Shown: positions 5,966 to 13,053, counted from the stretch's first letter. The stretch: 13,882 nucleotides of DNA from JBHJGO01 sp050331715 (GCA_050331715.1 JBHJGO010000098.1:1-13882); one strand, 5' to 3'. The notes: generated from the letters alone by a model not told the origin. A program made the numbers and translations.

Positions 5966-8509
5966 GGCAGCCTCCACCAAACTGAGTCGGGTCAATAGTT
6001 GCCAATCCTGCACCAGGTCGCTTGACCAAAGCCATTGACGACCCAATACCTCTATCTGGAATAGGTTCTGTGCTTCATTCAGCACTTTGTTGTGAAACTT
6101 CGCAGCTTTGGCATGGCGGAGCGCTTGTTCCTCCGGCGGTAATGTTTCGGCAGATTTCATCAAGGCCAGCCCTAAGCCCGCATAGGCAATCAATGCTTGT
6201 TGTTTCTGGGCAACTTGATCCAGGGGTTGAGCAGATTCGGTAGTACTAACATTGGTAGAACCCGATTTGTTAGATCCTGATCTGCCGGAACTCTCGCCAG
6301 TGAAACGAGAATCAGCCAAATCAGGTTCAGCCTGCTCCAGGACTTTAATCCAGGTTTCATAGGCCCGATCCAGTTTACCTTCACTGTAGTAGGCAAATCC
6401 CAGGGCATTCTGGTATTTCAGGGAAGTTGGATCCTGTTGAACCGCCCTGGCCCAGTAACGGCGAACATCATTAATGGTGTACTCGGTTGTACCCTGCTGA
6501 ATGGATTGCCAGGCCAGGCGACCCCTCAAGAAGTTGATTTCGGGGGTATCTTGCATTGAAATTGGGACAGCGGCCAGGGCTGCTGTGGCTTCTGGTAAAG
6601 CCCCTCGACTCAGTAATTCTGCGGTGGCCTCAACTGCTGCTGCCCTATTGCTTTTGCCAAATTGCTCAATGGCGATTCCGAGAACGTCATTTGTTTGCTT
6701 GGTAGTTAAACCATTGGCCTCTGCTTGCACAGATGATTCCGGTGGAAGGGTAACAGATTTCGATTGAGTCCAGCGGTTTTGAAATAGCCATATCCCCCAC
6801 CCAAGCGGAATCAGGGCTAAAATGGCCGAGAGCAAGATTTTCTGCCTGGGGTAGCGGGATTTTCTTGCAGGCAGGGCGGGACGCTTCAGTCGTTGTGGGT
6901 CGGAAGTGGCAGCCGGAGCAGAACCATTCGGGTGAACAATGGGGCTAGAGTTCTGGGGATCAATAGTCTGCAATCGACGCAGTTCATCACTAATAAAATC
7001 GAGCGCTTCGTCCTCTTCATCAAATCCATATTCATCAATGTAGCCGTTGCTCATTTCAAGGGGCTCATCTGAGAATTGCTCAATGGTGTCAACCGAATCA
7101 TCTTCCTCATCCCATGCAACATTTGGAAACGAAGCGGAAGCAGACCTCACAAAACTAAAGTCAAATTCTGAGGGTAGTGTTTCTAGAGAAGCCAACTGCT
7201 TTTTAGAGGAGGGTTCTCCAGAATTCAGTGGAACTACTCTGACCGGGAACTGGGCTTCAGAATCTGAAGCAGATTTGGCAGGGCGAGCAATCAGACAGCC
7301 ATCGAACTCCAAGTGCAAGTACAGAATTGGTAGAGCCCAATAGAGTTGGTGGGAACCATAGGCGGAAATCAAACCCTGTCTAGCTCGACTCAGGCTTAAA
7401 TCAACTGGATAGCCCTGATTTAAATTGCGATAGAGCAACCGCGTCAATGTCAGTGCGACTTCGTCTGGAATCCGCTCGGCCATCGCCAATACTCCCGGAA
7501 TTCCCCGCTTCACCAAAGTTTCTGCCAGACTAAAGGCTCCATTCTCACTACTCTCATCTGGGACTGCCCGAACAGCCGAACGAACCCGACTGCCATAGGC
7601 CCCCCGGCAAGAATTTAAAACCGCCATCTGCACCCCGTTATTCACCAGTAATCCTGCTAGATCCTCACCGCTTAAAAATTCCGCTGACCCAGTTCTGCGA
7701 TTGACGAGATACAACTTTCCCCCAGCAGGACTGGCGCTACTGTGCCCTGCATAGTGAAAAACCTGATACTGCCCCTGTTCTAGGGTTTGAGTCAATAGCT
7801 CTCGATCTGGCTGCTCCAAAATTTTGAGCTGGATCTCTGGATTGCCGTTAGGTGGATCAAAGGGATGCAGTTCAAAGGATTTTCCTTCGTACCGTAGTTC
7901 CTTCTGCAAGTGCAGTACCTCTTGCTTCAGTCGCAAGCCATCTTGATCATTCGGCGCTGCAATTACGACCAGAATTTTCAGAGGTTGATTCGGAAACTGG
8001 GTAAAGGCGTCAATAATTGACCCCGTTCCCGGCTGATAGCGGGAGAAGACCACATCGGTTCCAGTTGATAGAGGGCGATCGCCTGCATGGAGCACTTCCC
8101 AAGGTAAACTTGAGAGCTGCTGTCCTTTAACGCCCAATCGGAGTTGCAGCAGTTCACGACGATTTTGGGCAATGGCTTGAGCACATGTCCAGCTATCCCG
8201 CATGGTGCCCTGGAATAGACCGTTGTAGAGTTCTTGACCCAATTCAACTAAACTCAGTGTCAGTTCTTCTGGTGTGGTCGGTGAAGCGGAGGATTGACCA
8301 GAATGATGTCTAAGCTGATGGGATGACCCCCCTTCTAGAAGGCTGAGTAACGGATCATTCAGAAGTTGGCTGGCAGAGCTTTGCCAGGCGGAAACGGGCC
8401 AACGCACCTGCTCTTCAGCCAAGGGAACCCCGGATGCGACATGTTCAGTTCGCACCAGGTATTCATCGTTGCCGATGGGTGTTACGGAAACACGAAACTC
8501 TTGAGTCAT
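5924..8509 (-). CDS. CHAT-domain (caspase-like) protease with membrane segment and TPR-like C-terminus
   Basis: An 861-residue multi-domain protein. Residues 1-150 form the cyanobacterial CHAT N-terminal part (FRVSVTPIGNDEYLVRTE, LQLRLGVKGQQLSSLPWEVL). The CHAT peptidase core spans about 175-410. It has the histidine motif FHYAGHSS with likely catalytic H256, and the cysteine motif MAVLNSCRGA with likely catalytic C301, so the protease appears intact. Residues 440-545 are an acidic, Ser/Pro-rich linker. IPLGWGIWLF within 558-576 is a single membrane segment preceded by a basic cluster. From about 600 the protein is helical, with a TPR-like pair near 680-727 (RYWARAVQQDPTSLKYQNAL, AYYSEGKLDRAYETWIKVLE). 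No signal peptide is seen, so the protease most likely faces the cytoplasm with the TPR part across the membrane (inference). The substrate is unknown. Confidence 0.9.
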   Translation of the reverse strand: MTQEFRVSVTPIGNDEYLVRTEHVASGVPLAEEQVRWPVSAWQSSASQLLNDPLLSLLEGGSSHQLRHHSGQSSASPTTPEELTLSLVELGQELYNGLFQGTMRDSWTCAQAIAQNRRELLQLRLGVKGQQLSSLPWEVLHAGDRPLSTGTDVVFSRYQPGTGSIIDAFTQFPNQPLKILVVIAAPNDQDGLRLKQEVLHLQKELRYEGKSFELHPFDPPNGNPEIQLKILEQPDRELLTQTLEQGQYQVFHYAGHSSASPAGGKLYLVNRRTGSAEFLSGEDLAGLLVNNGVQMAVLNSCRGAYGSRVRSAVRAVPDESSENGAFSLAETLVKRGIPGVLAMAERIPDEVALTLTRLLYRNLNQGYPVDLSLSRARQGLISAYGSHQLYWALPILYLHLEFDGCLIARPAKSASDSEAQFPVRVVPLNSGEPSSKKQLASLETLPSEFDFSFVRSASASFPNVAWDEEDDSVDTIEQFSDEPLEMSNGYIDEYGFDEEDEALDFISDELRRLQTIDPQNSSPIVHPNGSAPAATSDPQRLKRPALPARKSRYPRQKILLSAILALIPLGWGIWLFQNRWTQSKSVTLPPESSVQAEANGLTTKQTNDVLGIAIEQFGKSNRAAAVEATAELLSRGALPEATAALAAVPISMQDTPEINFLRGRLAWQSIQQGTTEYTINDVRRYWARAVQQDPTSLKYQNALGFAYYSEGKLDRAYETWIKVLEQAEPDLADSRFTGESSGRSGSNKSGSTNVSTTESAQPLDQVAQKQQALIAYAGLGLALMKSAETLPPEEQALRHAKAAKFHNKVLNEAQNLFQIEVLGRQWLWSSDLVQDWQLLTRLSLVEAASETPNQPQPNSGQ
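8074..8083. repeat. HIP1 site (extended GGCGATCGCC)
   Basis: The 10-bp extended form of the cyanobacterial HIP1 palindrome, lying inside the CHAT gene. Confidence 0.8.
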
Positions 8510-8632
8510 GACTGCTTCCCAACCAATTACACAACCGAGAACTAGCTAACTTTCTCCATTTTTCCCCAGCAAAATGGCTGATTGAGTGATCTCAAGCAGC
8601 AGAAGAACGTTAAATGGGTATACGGGTTCAAT

Positions 8633-8670
8633 TCTCCTCCATCAGGAGATTTCGTTAAGGTGATAACGAA
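8633..8670 (-). promoter_or_regulatory. Adjacent dyads upstream of the CHAT gene
   Basis: TCTCCT-CCATC-AGGAGA (8633-8649) is followed one base later by TTCGTTA-AGGTGA-TAACGAA (8651-8670), a perfect 7-bp inverted repeat with a 6-bp spacer. They lie 124-161 bp upstream of the CHAT start codon, a likely place for an operator. The binding factor is not recognisable. Confidence 0.4.
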
Positions 8671-8749
8671 GCGGATATCTCGGGCAACCCTCCCCACTAA
8701 TTCCCCTAATCTTAGAGTGTAACTTAACTTATCTGGCTTAGCAGCATTG

Positions 8750-8803
8750 CAAGCGACGGTTTGGGCTTTCTGGTTAAGACCTGGGAAAGCTAGCCGTCGC
8801 TTG
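8750..8803 (+). repeat. Long imperfect hairpin, possible structured RNA or MITE remnant
   Basis: CAAGCGACGG (8750-8759) pairs perfectly with CCGTCGCTTG (8794-8803), and T-G and T-A pairs extend the stem to 12 bp. After a 2-nt bulge a second stem, GCTTTC/GAAAGC (8765-8770 with 8785-8790), continues. GGT/ACC then closes a TAAG loop. Two pairs are G-U wobbles on the plus strand, so a plus-strand transcript would be the better-paired form. No T-run follows. Confidence 0.5.
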
Positions 8804-8850
8804 TCATTAGTTATGGCCTTATGTCTTCATATTGGGATATCTGACAGGTA

Positions 8851-8877
8851 TGTAATCCCTGCACGGCAGGGGATACA
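8851..8877 (+). repeat. Strong 12-bp hairpin with 3-nt loop
   Basis: TGTAATCCCTGC (8851-8862) pairs with GCAGGGGATACA (8866-8877) with one A-A mismatch and one wobble, around the loop ACG. The seven base pairs nearest the loop include six without wobble and mostly G-C. There is no T-run on either side, so it is not a typical terminator of gnd. Confidence 0.5.
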
Positions 8878-8992
8878 CCCTCAAACCCAACCCTACAGGG
8901 CTATATTTGTCATTGGTTCTGAGTCGTTCTTGACCAAGGAGCAAGTAAGGTCTGCTTATCCCTGTGTCACACGACGCGAACTGAACTAACCC

Positions 8993-10417
8993 CTAGTCCT
9001 CAGTCCACTCGGTATGGAAGAACTCGCCGCGAGGTTTGTCTGTCCTTTCGTAGGTGTGAGCTCCGAAGTAGTCGCGCTGAGCTTGAGTTAAGTTTTGTGG
9101 TAAATTAGCTCGACGATAACTATCGAAGTAGTCCAGAGAGGCACTGAAGGCTGGAACAGGAACGCCTAGGGTGTTAGACGTTACCAAAACTTCCCGCCAA
9201 GCTTGCTGACGATCCAGAATAGTCTGCTTGAATTCAGGCGCGAGGAGTAGATTAGCCAGATTAGCATTTTCATCAAAGGCGTGCTTGATCTTGTTCAAGA
9301 ACCCAGCCCGGATGATGCAGCCGCCCTTCCAAATCCGAGCAATTTCACCCAGATTCAGGCTGTAGTTAAATTCCTTAGATGCTGTGCTCAACAGAGCCAT
9401 TCCCTGGGCGTAGGAACAAATCTTGGAGCAATACAGAGCATCTCGAACTTTATTGATGAATGCCTTAACATCTCCATCAAACTTACCAACCGGGCCAGTT
9501 AGTTCCTTGGATGCTGCAACCCGTTCATCCTTGTAGGAAGAGATAATTCGACCATTCACCGCTGCAGTAATCGTTGGAATACAAACGCCCAGCTCCAGCG
9601 CTGAAACCACTGTCCATCGTCCGGTTCCCTTCTGGCCAGCAGAATCAAGAATCAGGTCGATCAAGTGTTGACCCGTTCCCTGGTCATCCATCTTTTTGAA
9701 GATATCAGTCGTGATCTCAATCAAGTAGGAGTTGAGTTCGTCAGTAGTATTCCATTCGCCAAAAACTTCGTGTAACTGTTGATTGGTCAAGCCCACTGCA
9801 TTCTTCAGTAGATCATAGGCCTCGGCAATCAGTTGCATGTCTCCATACTCAATGCCGTTGTGTACCATCTTGACGTAGTGGCCTGCTCCGCCTGGGCCAA
9901 TATAGGTGACACAGGGGCCATCATCTACCTGAGCTGCGACCTTGGTTAGGATTGGCTCTAATTCCTTGTAGGACGCTTCGGTTCCGCCGGGCATCATGCT
10001 TGGCCCCCATAGGGCACCCTCTTCACCACCACTGACGCCCATTCCCATGAATCCTAGACCGACGGCCTCTAGATCTCGGGTGCGGCGCTCCGTATCCTCG
10101 TAGAGGGAGTTTCCGCCATCAATGATCATGTCATCCTTATCGAGCAACGGCTTGAGCTGCTCAATCACGGCATCAACGGGCTTACCCGCCTTAACCATGA
10201 CTAGAATTCTGCGGGGACGCTCCAGCGCACCAACGAATTCTTCCAGGCTATAGGCAGCAACGGCATCTTTGCCAACTGCCCGATTTTTCATGAAGTCATC
10301 GGTCTTGGAACTGGTGCGATTGTATACGGCAATGGGAAAACCGTTGCGCTCGGCATTCAGTGCCAGGTTCTCTCCCATCACGGCTAGACCGATTACGCCA
10401 AACTTTTGCTTTGCCAT
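8993..10417 (-). CDS. gnd: 6-phosphogluconate dehydrogenase, decarboxylating
   Basis: Converts 6-phosphogluconate to ribulose 5-phosphate and CO2, producing NADPH, in the oxidative pentose phosphate pathway used by cyanobacteria mainly in the dark. At 474 residues it has the normal full length. Visible landmarks are the dinucleotide-binding GVIGLAVMGENLALN (7-21), DGGNS (100-104), the substrate loop GVSGGEEGALWGPSMMPGG (127-145), and the catalytic block GHYVKMVHNGIEYGDMQLI (179-197) with K183, H186, N187 and E190. The C-terminal part includes GQKGTGRW and the tail RTDKPRGEFFHTEW. The ATG start gives the usual MAKQKFGVIGL N-terminus. No Shine-Dalgarno is evident. It stands alone, not next to zwf or opcA in this window. 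Confidence 0.97.
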   Translation of the reverse strand: MAKQKFGVIGLAVMGENLALNAERNGFPIAVYNRTSSKTDDFMKNRAVGKDAVAAYSLEEFVGALERPRRILVMVKAGKPVDAVIEQLKPLLDKDDMIIDGGNSLYEDTERRTRDLEAVGLGFMGMGVSGGEEGALWGPSMMPGGTEASYKELEPILTKVAAQVDDGPCVTYIGPGGAGHYVKMVHNGIEYGDMQLIAEAYDLLKNAVGLTNQQLHEVFGEWNTTDELNSYLIEITTDIFKKMDDQGTGQHLIDLILDSAGQKGTGRWTVVSALELGVCIPTITAAVNGRIISSYKDERVAASKELTGPVGKFDGDVKAFINKVRDALYCSKICSYAQGMALLSTASKEFNYSLNLGEIARIWKGGCIIRAGFLNKIKHAFDENANLANLLLAPEFKQTILDRQQAWREVLVTSNTLGVPVPAFSASLDYFDSYRRANLPQNLTQAQRDYFGAHTYERTDKPRGEFFHTEWTED

Positions 10418-10789
10418 AAAAACTTACTCTAAGGGGACGCTAAGATGTTCTGTAGTCGCTGTGGGCCAGCGTATTATTCTTTCCCACAGTATCGTTCTTT
10501 TCTGGCTTGACGCCGTCTAGATCATATTTTCTTCAACATCCTAATTCCTAGCGGGGTTTCTCTTCATGGAGGATAAATTCAAGTGCGGAGCTAGCGATAA
10601 TGGGATAGTAACTTGTATATTAGAACACCAAAATAAGTTCTTTTTAAGAATCTGTTTTTAGATTGGTTTTTTAGTTTGGTTTTTAAAAAAATTAAAATTC
10701 AGAAATTTAAAAATGGGTTAGCTATACTGAATTTGCGTGGGATATGAGTTAATAGGTGAGAAAAGGATTAATACCGGGAGTTGGGACTC
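10418..10789. other. 372-bp divergent intergenic region
   Basis: This gap separates gnd (leftward) from the unknown gene at 10790 (rightward) and must carry both promoters. Close to gnd, CTGTGGG (10459-10465) and CCCACAG (10483-10489) form a 7-bp inverted repeat 42-72 bp upstream of its start, a candidate regulatory site. From about 10600 to 10715 the DNA is very A/T-rich, with repeated T-runs and a near-repeat TTTGGTTTTT. No open frame of note is present. Confidence 0.5.
10698..10728 (+). promoter_or_regulatory. Candidate sigma-70 type promoter for the gene at 10790
   Basis: A good -10 box TATACT (10723-10728) lies 19 bp after a poor -35 match, TTCAGA (10698-10703). Transcription would begin near 10735, giving a leader of about 55 nt. 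The A/T-rich tract just upstream could act as an UP element or curved DNA. Confidence 0.4.
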
Positions 10790-11239
10790 ATGGAGGAACT
10801 GAAATATCTGGCAACCTGGGTCAGGGAACAGCATGCGCCGGAGTACGTTCTAACCTGGTTGCTGAATCTGCCGGGGATTTGGTGGTCGAATGGCGAAATT
10901 TATCAAGCCGCAATTCATAAATCTGGCAAGCGTTTGAAGGAATATGTTCAGCGGAGTAAGCAAGATGGCTTATTTAAAGGAATTGCAGATAGAATCGTCA
11001 GCGATGAAGTTTGGGACAGCATGGCTATTAGCCTAGCCAACATCATTGCAGCCTATCAGGAAGAGTTGGTTAAGCTACAGGATCAAGGTCGGCTCAGGGT
11101 TTCATCTCCACCTCTACCAGGCTATTCAGAGTTCACTCCGGAAGAAGAAGGTGAACTTGATACGGATTGGTCTGATAATTTAGAAATGCAGCAGCAACCG
11201 TTACCCAGTCTGGATGCAGATGCCTTGACAGGTCAGTAG
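10790..11239 (+). CDS. Conserved-looking protein of unknown function
   Basis: A 149-residue soluble protein that I do not recognise by name. Residues 1-105 look well folded and mostly helical, with EYVLTWLLNLPGIWWSNGEI (18-37), KSGKRLKEYVQRSKQDGLF (44-62) and WDSMAISLANIIAAYQEEL (75-93). The rest (106-149) is Pro/Glu/Asp-rich and probably disordered. The density of Trp and aromatic residues suggests a conserved fold. An in-frame TTG at 10781 would add three residues. The ATG at 10790 is preferred because GGGAG sits nine bases upstream and the resulting MEELKYL start is natural. It is transcribed alone, between divergent gnd and convergent psaL-psaI. Confidence 0.82.
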   Translation: MEELKYLATWVREQHAPEYVLTWLLNLPGIWWSNGEIYQAAIHKSGKRLKEYVQRSKQDGLFKGIADRIVSDEVWDSMAISLANIIAAYQEELVKLQDQGRLRVSSPPLPGYSEFTPEEEGELDTDWSDNLEMQQQPLPSLDADALTGQ

Positions 11240-11271
11240 TTCAGACTTCGATACAGACACCTCGATACAAA

Positions 11272-11301
11272 CAATCCCCTACCCAGTTTGGTAGAGGATT
11301 G
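11272..11301 (-). terminator. Hairpin terminator between the gene at 10790 and psaI
   Basis: CAATCCCCTACC (11272-11283) faces GGTAGAGGATTG (11290-11301) around a 6-nt loop. On the plus strand one pair is a C-A mismatch; on the minus strand that pair becomes a G-U wobble, giving an unbroken 12-bp stem followed by TTTGTATC. It therefore best serves psaL-psaI transcription, and may also slow transcription arriving from the other side. Confidence 0.6.
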
Positions 11302-11399
11302 CTACTGACCTACATTCGATCATTGAAGATTCAAGTGTTGAGAAGCTAAAACAGCATCTAGGAATTGATTGTTCAAAAATCGAATTGGCTCGCATTTGA

Positions 11400-11516
11400 T
11401 CAAGCTTCACTCTCGATATAGAGGAATAGCAAACCCATCACGACAATAGGCATCAGCCAGCCTACTAAAGGAATCATGATCCAAGGCAAAAAAGAAGCCG
11501 CATAGTCACCAGTCAT
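11400..11516 (-). CDS. psaI: Photosystem I reaction center subunit VIII
   Basis: A 38-residue, single-span thylakoid membrane protein found by reading the strand by eye: MTGDYAASFLPWIMIPLVGW, then LMPIVVMGLLFLYIESEA. Length, the SFLPWI entry to the helix, the hydrophobic span (about 11-33) and the FLYIE end all match PsaI. PsaI packs against PsaL at the centre of photosystem I oligomers and stabilises it. A strong Shine-Dalgarno, GAGAGGAG, lies eight bases upstream of the ATG. It follows psaL after 45 bp and is almost certainly co-transcribed with it. It is easily missed by gene finders because of its size. Confidence 0.93.
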   Translation of the reverse strand: MTGDYAASFLPWIMIPLVGWLMPIVVMGLLFLYIESEA

Positions 11517-11561
11517 GTCAAATTCTCCTCTCTAGAAACTACATTTCAAAAAAACGTTGAC

Positions 11562-12044
11562 CTAATTAAATGCCCCAGTCAAAATGGAATCGACGACATC
11601 AAAGTTCTCCAGCAAAAAGTAGGCCACAAAAGCACCACCCATTGCACCAACAAAGAAACCGCCTGAAAACTGACTCCAACCTTCAGAGGTTTTAAGGGGA
11701 TCAGCACCTTCAGCCGCAGGCTTCTGGAAAGAAGCAATTCCATAGGCTGACAAGCACATTGTGGCAATCAGGATCAAGGCGATCGCTGAAATCAAACCCC
11801 CCAGGGCAGGACTGGCGCTATCCCGAAGTGGCCCTAGTTCTGTCCAGGGGCCAACGATGAAATAACCGTGTGCCATGCCAATTTCCAAACCTCGAAGGAG
11901 AGGAGAAATTCCCTGACGATAGGCAGGTAAGTTCCCAATAAATGCTCGAGTAAAGCCAGAATCACTAATTGGAGTTGAAAGATGGCCAACGAAGGGGTCA
12001 CCATTATAGGGCTGAACTACCCCATTATCTAAAGCCTCAGACAT
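11562..12044 (-). CDS. psaL: Photosystem I reaction center subunit XI
   Basis: A 160-residue thylakoid membrane protein that forms the core of the interface between photosystem I monomers in cyanobacterial trimers or tetramers and binds chlorophyll and carotene. The N-terminal stromal part reads VVQPYNGDPFVGHLSTPISD (9-28), followed by NLPAYRQGISPLLRGLEIGM (38-57). The conserved AHGYFIVGPWTELGPLRDS (58-76) precedes two clear membrane segments, about 80-105 (LGGLISAIALILIATMCLSAYGIA) and 125-147 (FSGGFFVGAMGGAFVAYFLLENF). Length and motifs are those of an intact PsaL. The ATG is preceded by AGAGAGGA. It is first in a two-gene unit with psaI; psaF and psaJ are not in this window. Confidence 0.97.
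   Translation of the reverse strand: MSEALDNGVVQPYNGDPFVGHLSTPISDSGFTRAFIGNLPAYRQGISPLLRGLEIGMAHGYFIVGPWTELGPLRDSASPALGGLISAIALILIATMCLSAYGIASFQKPAAEGADPLKTSEGWSQFSGGFFVGAMGGAFVAYFLLENFDVVDSILTGAFN
11779..11786. repeat. HIP1 octamer
   Basis: GCGATCGC inside psaL, the third copy in the window. Confidence 0.8.
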
Positions 12045-12125
12045 CTGTAGTTTTTCCTCTCTGTTAAGAACCTATAAACAGCCTTAAGGTCATATTTTAT
12101 GCAGATGAGGGGATTGAAGTATCGA

Positions 12126-12154
12126 AATATAGCACGAGTGTTAAAAAAGTTCAC
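12126..12154 (-). promoter_or_regulatory. Candidate psaL-psaI promoter
   Basis: On the minus strand GTGAAC (-35, 12154-12149) is followed after 17 bp by TATATT (-10, 12131-12126). This gives a leader of roughly 75 nt before the psaL ATG. The -35 element is half of a dyad, GTTCA-CGTTTAC-TGAAC (12149-12165), which could place a regulator over it. I did not find a clear HLR1 (RpaB) direct repeat, which many photosystem I promoters carry. Confidence 0.4.
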
Positions 12155-12228
12155 GTTTACTGAACCTTTTCTGAAGATTCGCTTCGATCTTATTCAAGAT
12201 TTGTTAAGAGCTTTGACAGTTCTCTCAT

Positions 12229-12522
12229 CTAGTGCAGAAACTTTCTGACGCGATATTCCAAAGAATGGGTAATCGGATAGCGTAACTCTCCCATCTGGCG
12301 ATCCAGAGCTCGGATAGTTCGAGCTGGAACTGACTTCCAGGCTTCCCGCGTTTCCCAGCGAATCACCAGGATCACGCGCTCCCGGTTCGGATCTGTCCAA
12401 ACCTCCTTCCCAATAAAACCCTGTAATTGTTTCAGTCCCTGTGTCCAGACCTCCTCATCTCTCTGAATAAACGCCTCCTGTTTGTCTGGAGGAATTCTAA
12501 ATTCTAACCACTCAATCACCAT
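12229..12522 (-). CDS. TIGR03792 family protein (ABM-like fold)
   Basis: A 97-residue protein resembling the TIGR03792 family, a group described from cyanobacteria with the dimeric alpha-beta barrel fold of antibiotic biosynthesis monooxygenase-like proteins. It starts MVIEWLEFRIPPDKQEAFIQ, continues DEEVWTQGLKQLQGFIGKEV and WTDPNRERVILVIRWETREAW, and ends with a basic YRVRKFLH. The biochemical role is unknown; the fold is used for small-molecule or haem binding in some relatives. Its start codon lies 6 bp after the DUF937 stop, and the likely ribosome site AGG of that stop region overlaps the end of the upstream gene, so the two are probably translated in a coupled way. Confidence 0.85.
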   Translation of the reverse strand: MVIEWLEFRIPPDKQEAFIQRDEEVWTQGLKQLQGFIGKEVWTDPNRERVILVIRWETREAWKSVPARTIRALDRQMGELRYPITHSLEYRVRKFLH

Positions 12523-12528
12523 TTACAC

Positions 12529-13053
12529 TTACCTCATGAATCGCCCAGCCATCCGCATGGCATCAGTAATGTCCACATCTCCATCTCCATCAGAATCGAG
12601 AAAGCTGTTCAAGACATTATTATTACTGGCAGATCGAGGATTGCGAGTGTCAGTCCCCGTCTTTAGCATATTGAGTACAACCGGAATCAGCGCCGGAAGC
12701 AGTCCCATAATCATGCGGCTATCAATACCTGTCCGCTGAGAAATTGCCTGGGCCACCTGTTGTTGCTGGGCGGGAGAAAAGATAGCATTCACCGCACCCA
12801 TGTTGGCGCGGTTGCCGCTGAATTGGTTGACTAATTCCTGAACTGAGCCTGATCCCTGATTTGCTCGCTTATCCTGCAGGGCTGAACGAACAAATCCGCT
12901 GAGAACGGACATCGTATCCTGGGTATTCTGGGTTGATAGATTCTGGCTCTGAGATAAGTGCTGAACCGTGTCTAGAATTTCATTCAGTTGACCGGTGCTG
13001 GCTTCTGCATTGGGGTCATTGATTGCAGCAGCAATTTGATCGAAAAGTCCCAT
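12529..13053 (-). CDS. DUF937 family protein with C-terminal EF-hand-like loop
   Basis: A 174-residue protein of unknown role. Residues 1-135 follow the DUF937 pattern: MGLFDQIAAAINDP, a Gln/Asn/Ser-rich stretch, VQELVNQFSGNRANMGAVNA, IFSPAQQQQVAQAISQRTGI and MIMGLLPALIPVVLNMLKTG. The last segment could be a hydrophobic or membrane-associated helix. Residues 153-164 read DSDGDGDVDITD, placing Asp at loop positions 1, 3, 5, 7, 9 and 12 of an EF-hand (or dockerin-type) calcium site, followed by an AMRMAGRFM helix. Such a site suggests calcium binding (inference). No signal peptide is seen. It heads a two-gene unit with the TIGR03792 gene. Confidence 0.88.
   Translation of the reverse strand: MGLFDQIAAAINDPNAEASTGQLNEILDTVQHLSQSQNLSTQNTQDTMSVLSGFVRSALQDKRANQGSGSVQELVNQFSGNRANMGAVNAIFSPAQQQQVAQAISQRTGIDSRMIMGLLPALIPVVLNMLKTGTDTRNPRSASNNNVLNSFLDSDGDGDVDITDAMRMAGRFMR

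Larger units (their letters stand above)
8510..8992. other. 483-bp gene-free stretch with several strong inverted repeats
   Basis: No convincing gene is seen on either strand between the CHAT start and the gnd stop. A plus-strand frame at 8747-8989 starts with TTG, lacks a ribosome site and shows no recognisable family. Instead the stretch holds two small dyads near the CHAT gene (8633-8670) and two long hairpins (8750-8803 and 8851-8877). It also holds the sequence CAAACCCAACCCTACAGGGC (8882-8901), which resembles half of the AAACCCAACCTACA-type repeats common between cyanobacterial genes. It must also contain the CHAT promoter and the end of the gnd transcript; neither is obvious. Confidence 0.5.

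Noticed and set aside
131..8509. TerD genes and CHAT protease as one defence or stress system
   Set aside because: Nearly 4 kb with gmk, a remA-like gene, NUDIX and an unrelated operon separates them, on mixed strands. Nothing but proximity links them.
8621..8640. tRNA T-arm-like stretch (ACGGGTTCAATTCTCCT)
   Set aside because: The T stem has a mismatch and a wobble, and no acceptor, D or anticodon arm could be found upstream. A tRNA or tmRNA is not supported.
8630..8640. GGAGGAG followed by TTG on the minus strand as the start of a small gene before the CHAT gene
   Set aside because: It opens a frame of under 30 codons with no recognisable sequence. The purine run is one arm of the dyad at 8633-8649.
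8747..8989. Possible 80-residue plus-strand gene
   Set aside because: TTG start, no ribosome site, no recognisable motif, and it lies across strong hairpins whose bases explain the sequence better.
10600..10715. A/T-rich tract as a replication origin or transposon end
   Set aside because: No DnaA-box cluster and no terminal repeats with target duplication were seen. It is better read as promoter-proximal A/T-rich DNA.
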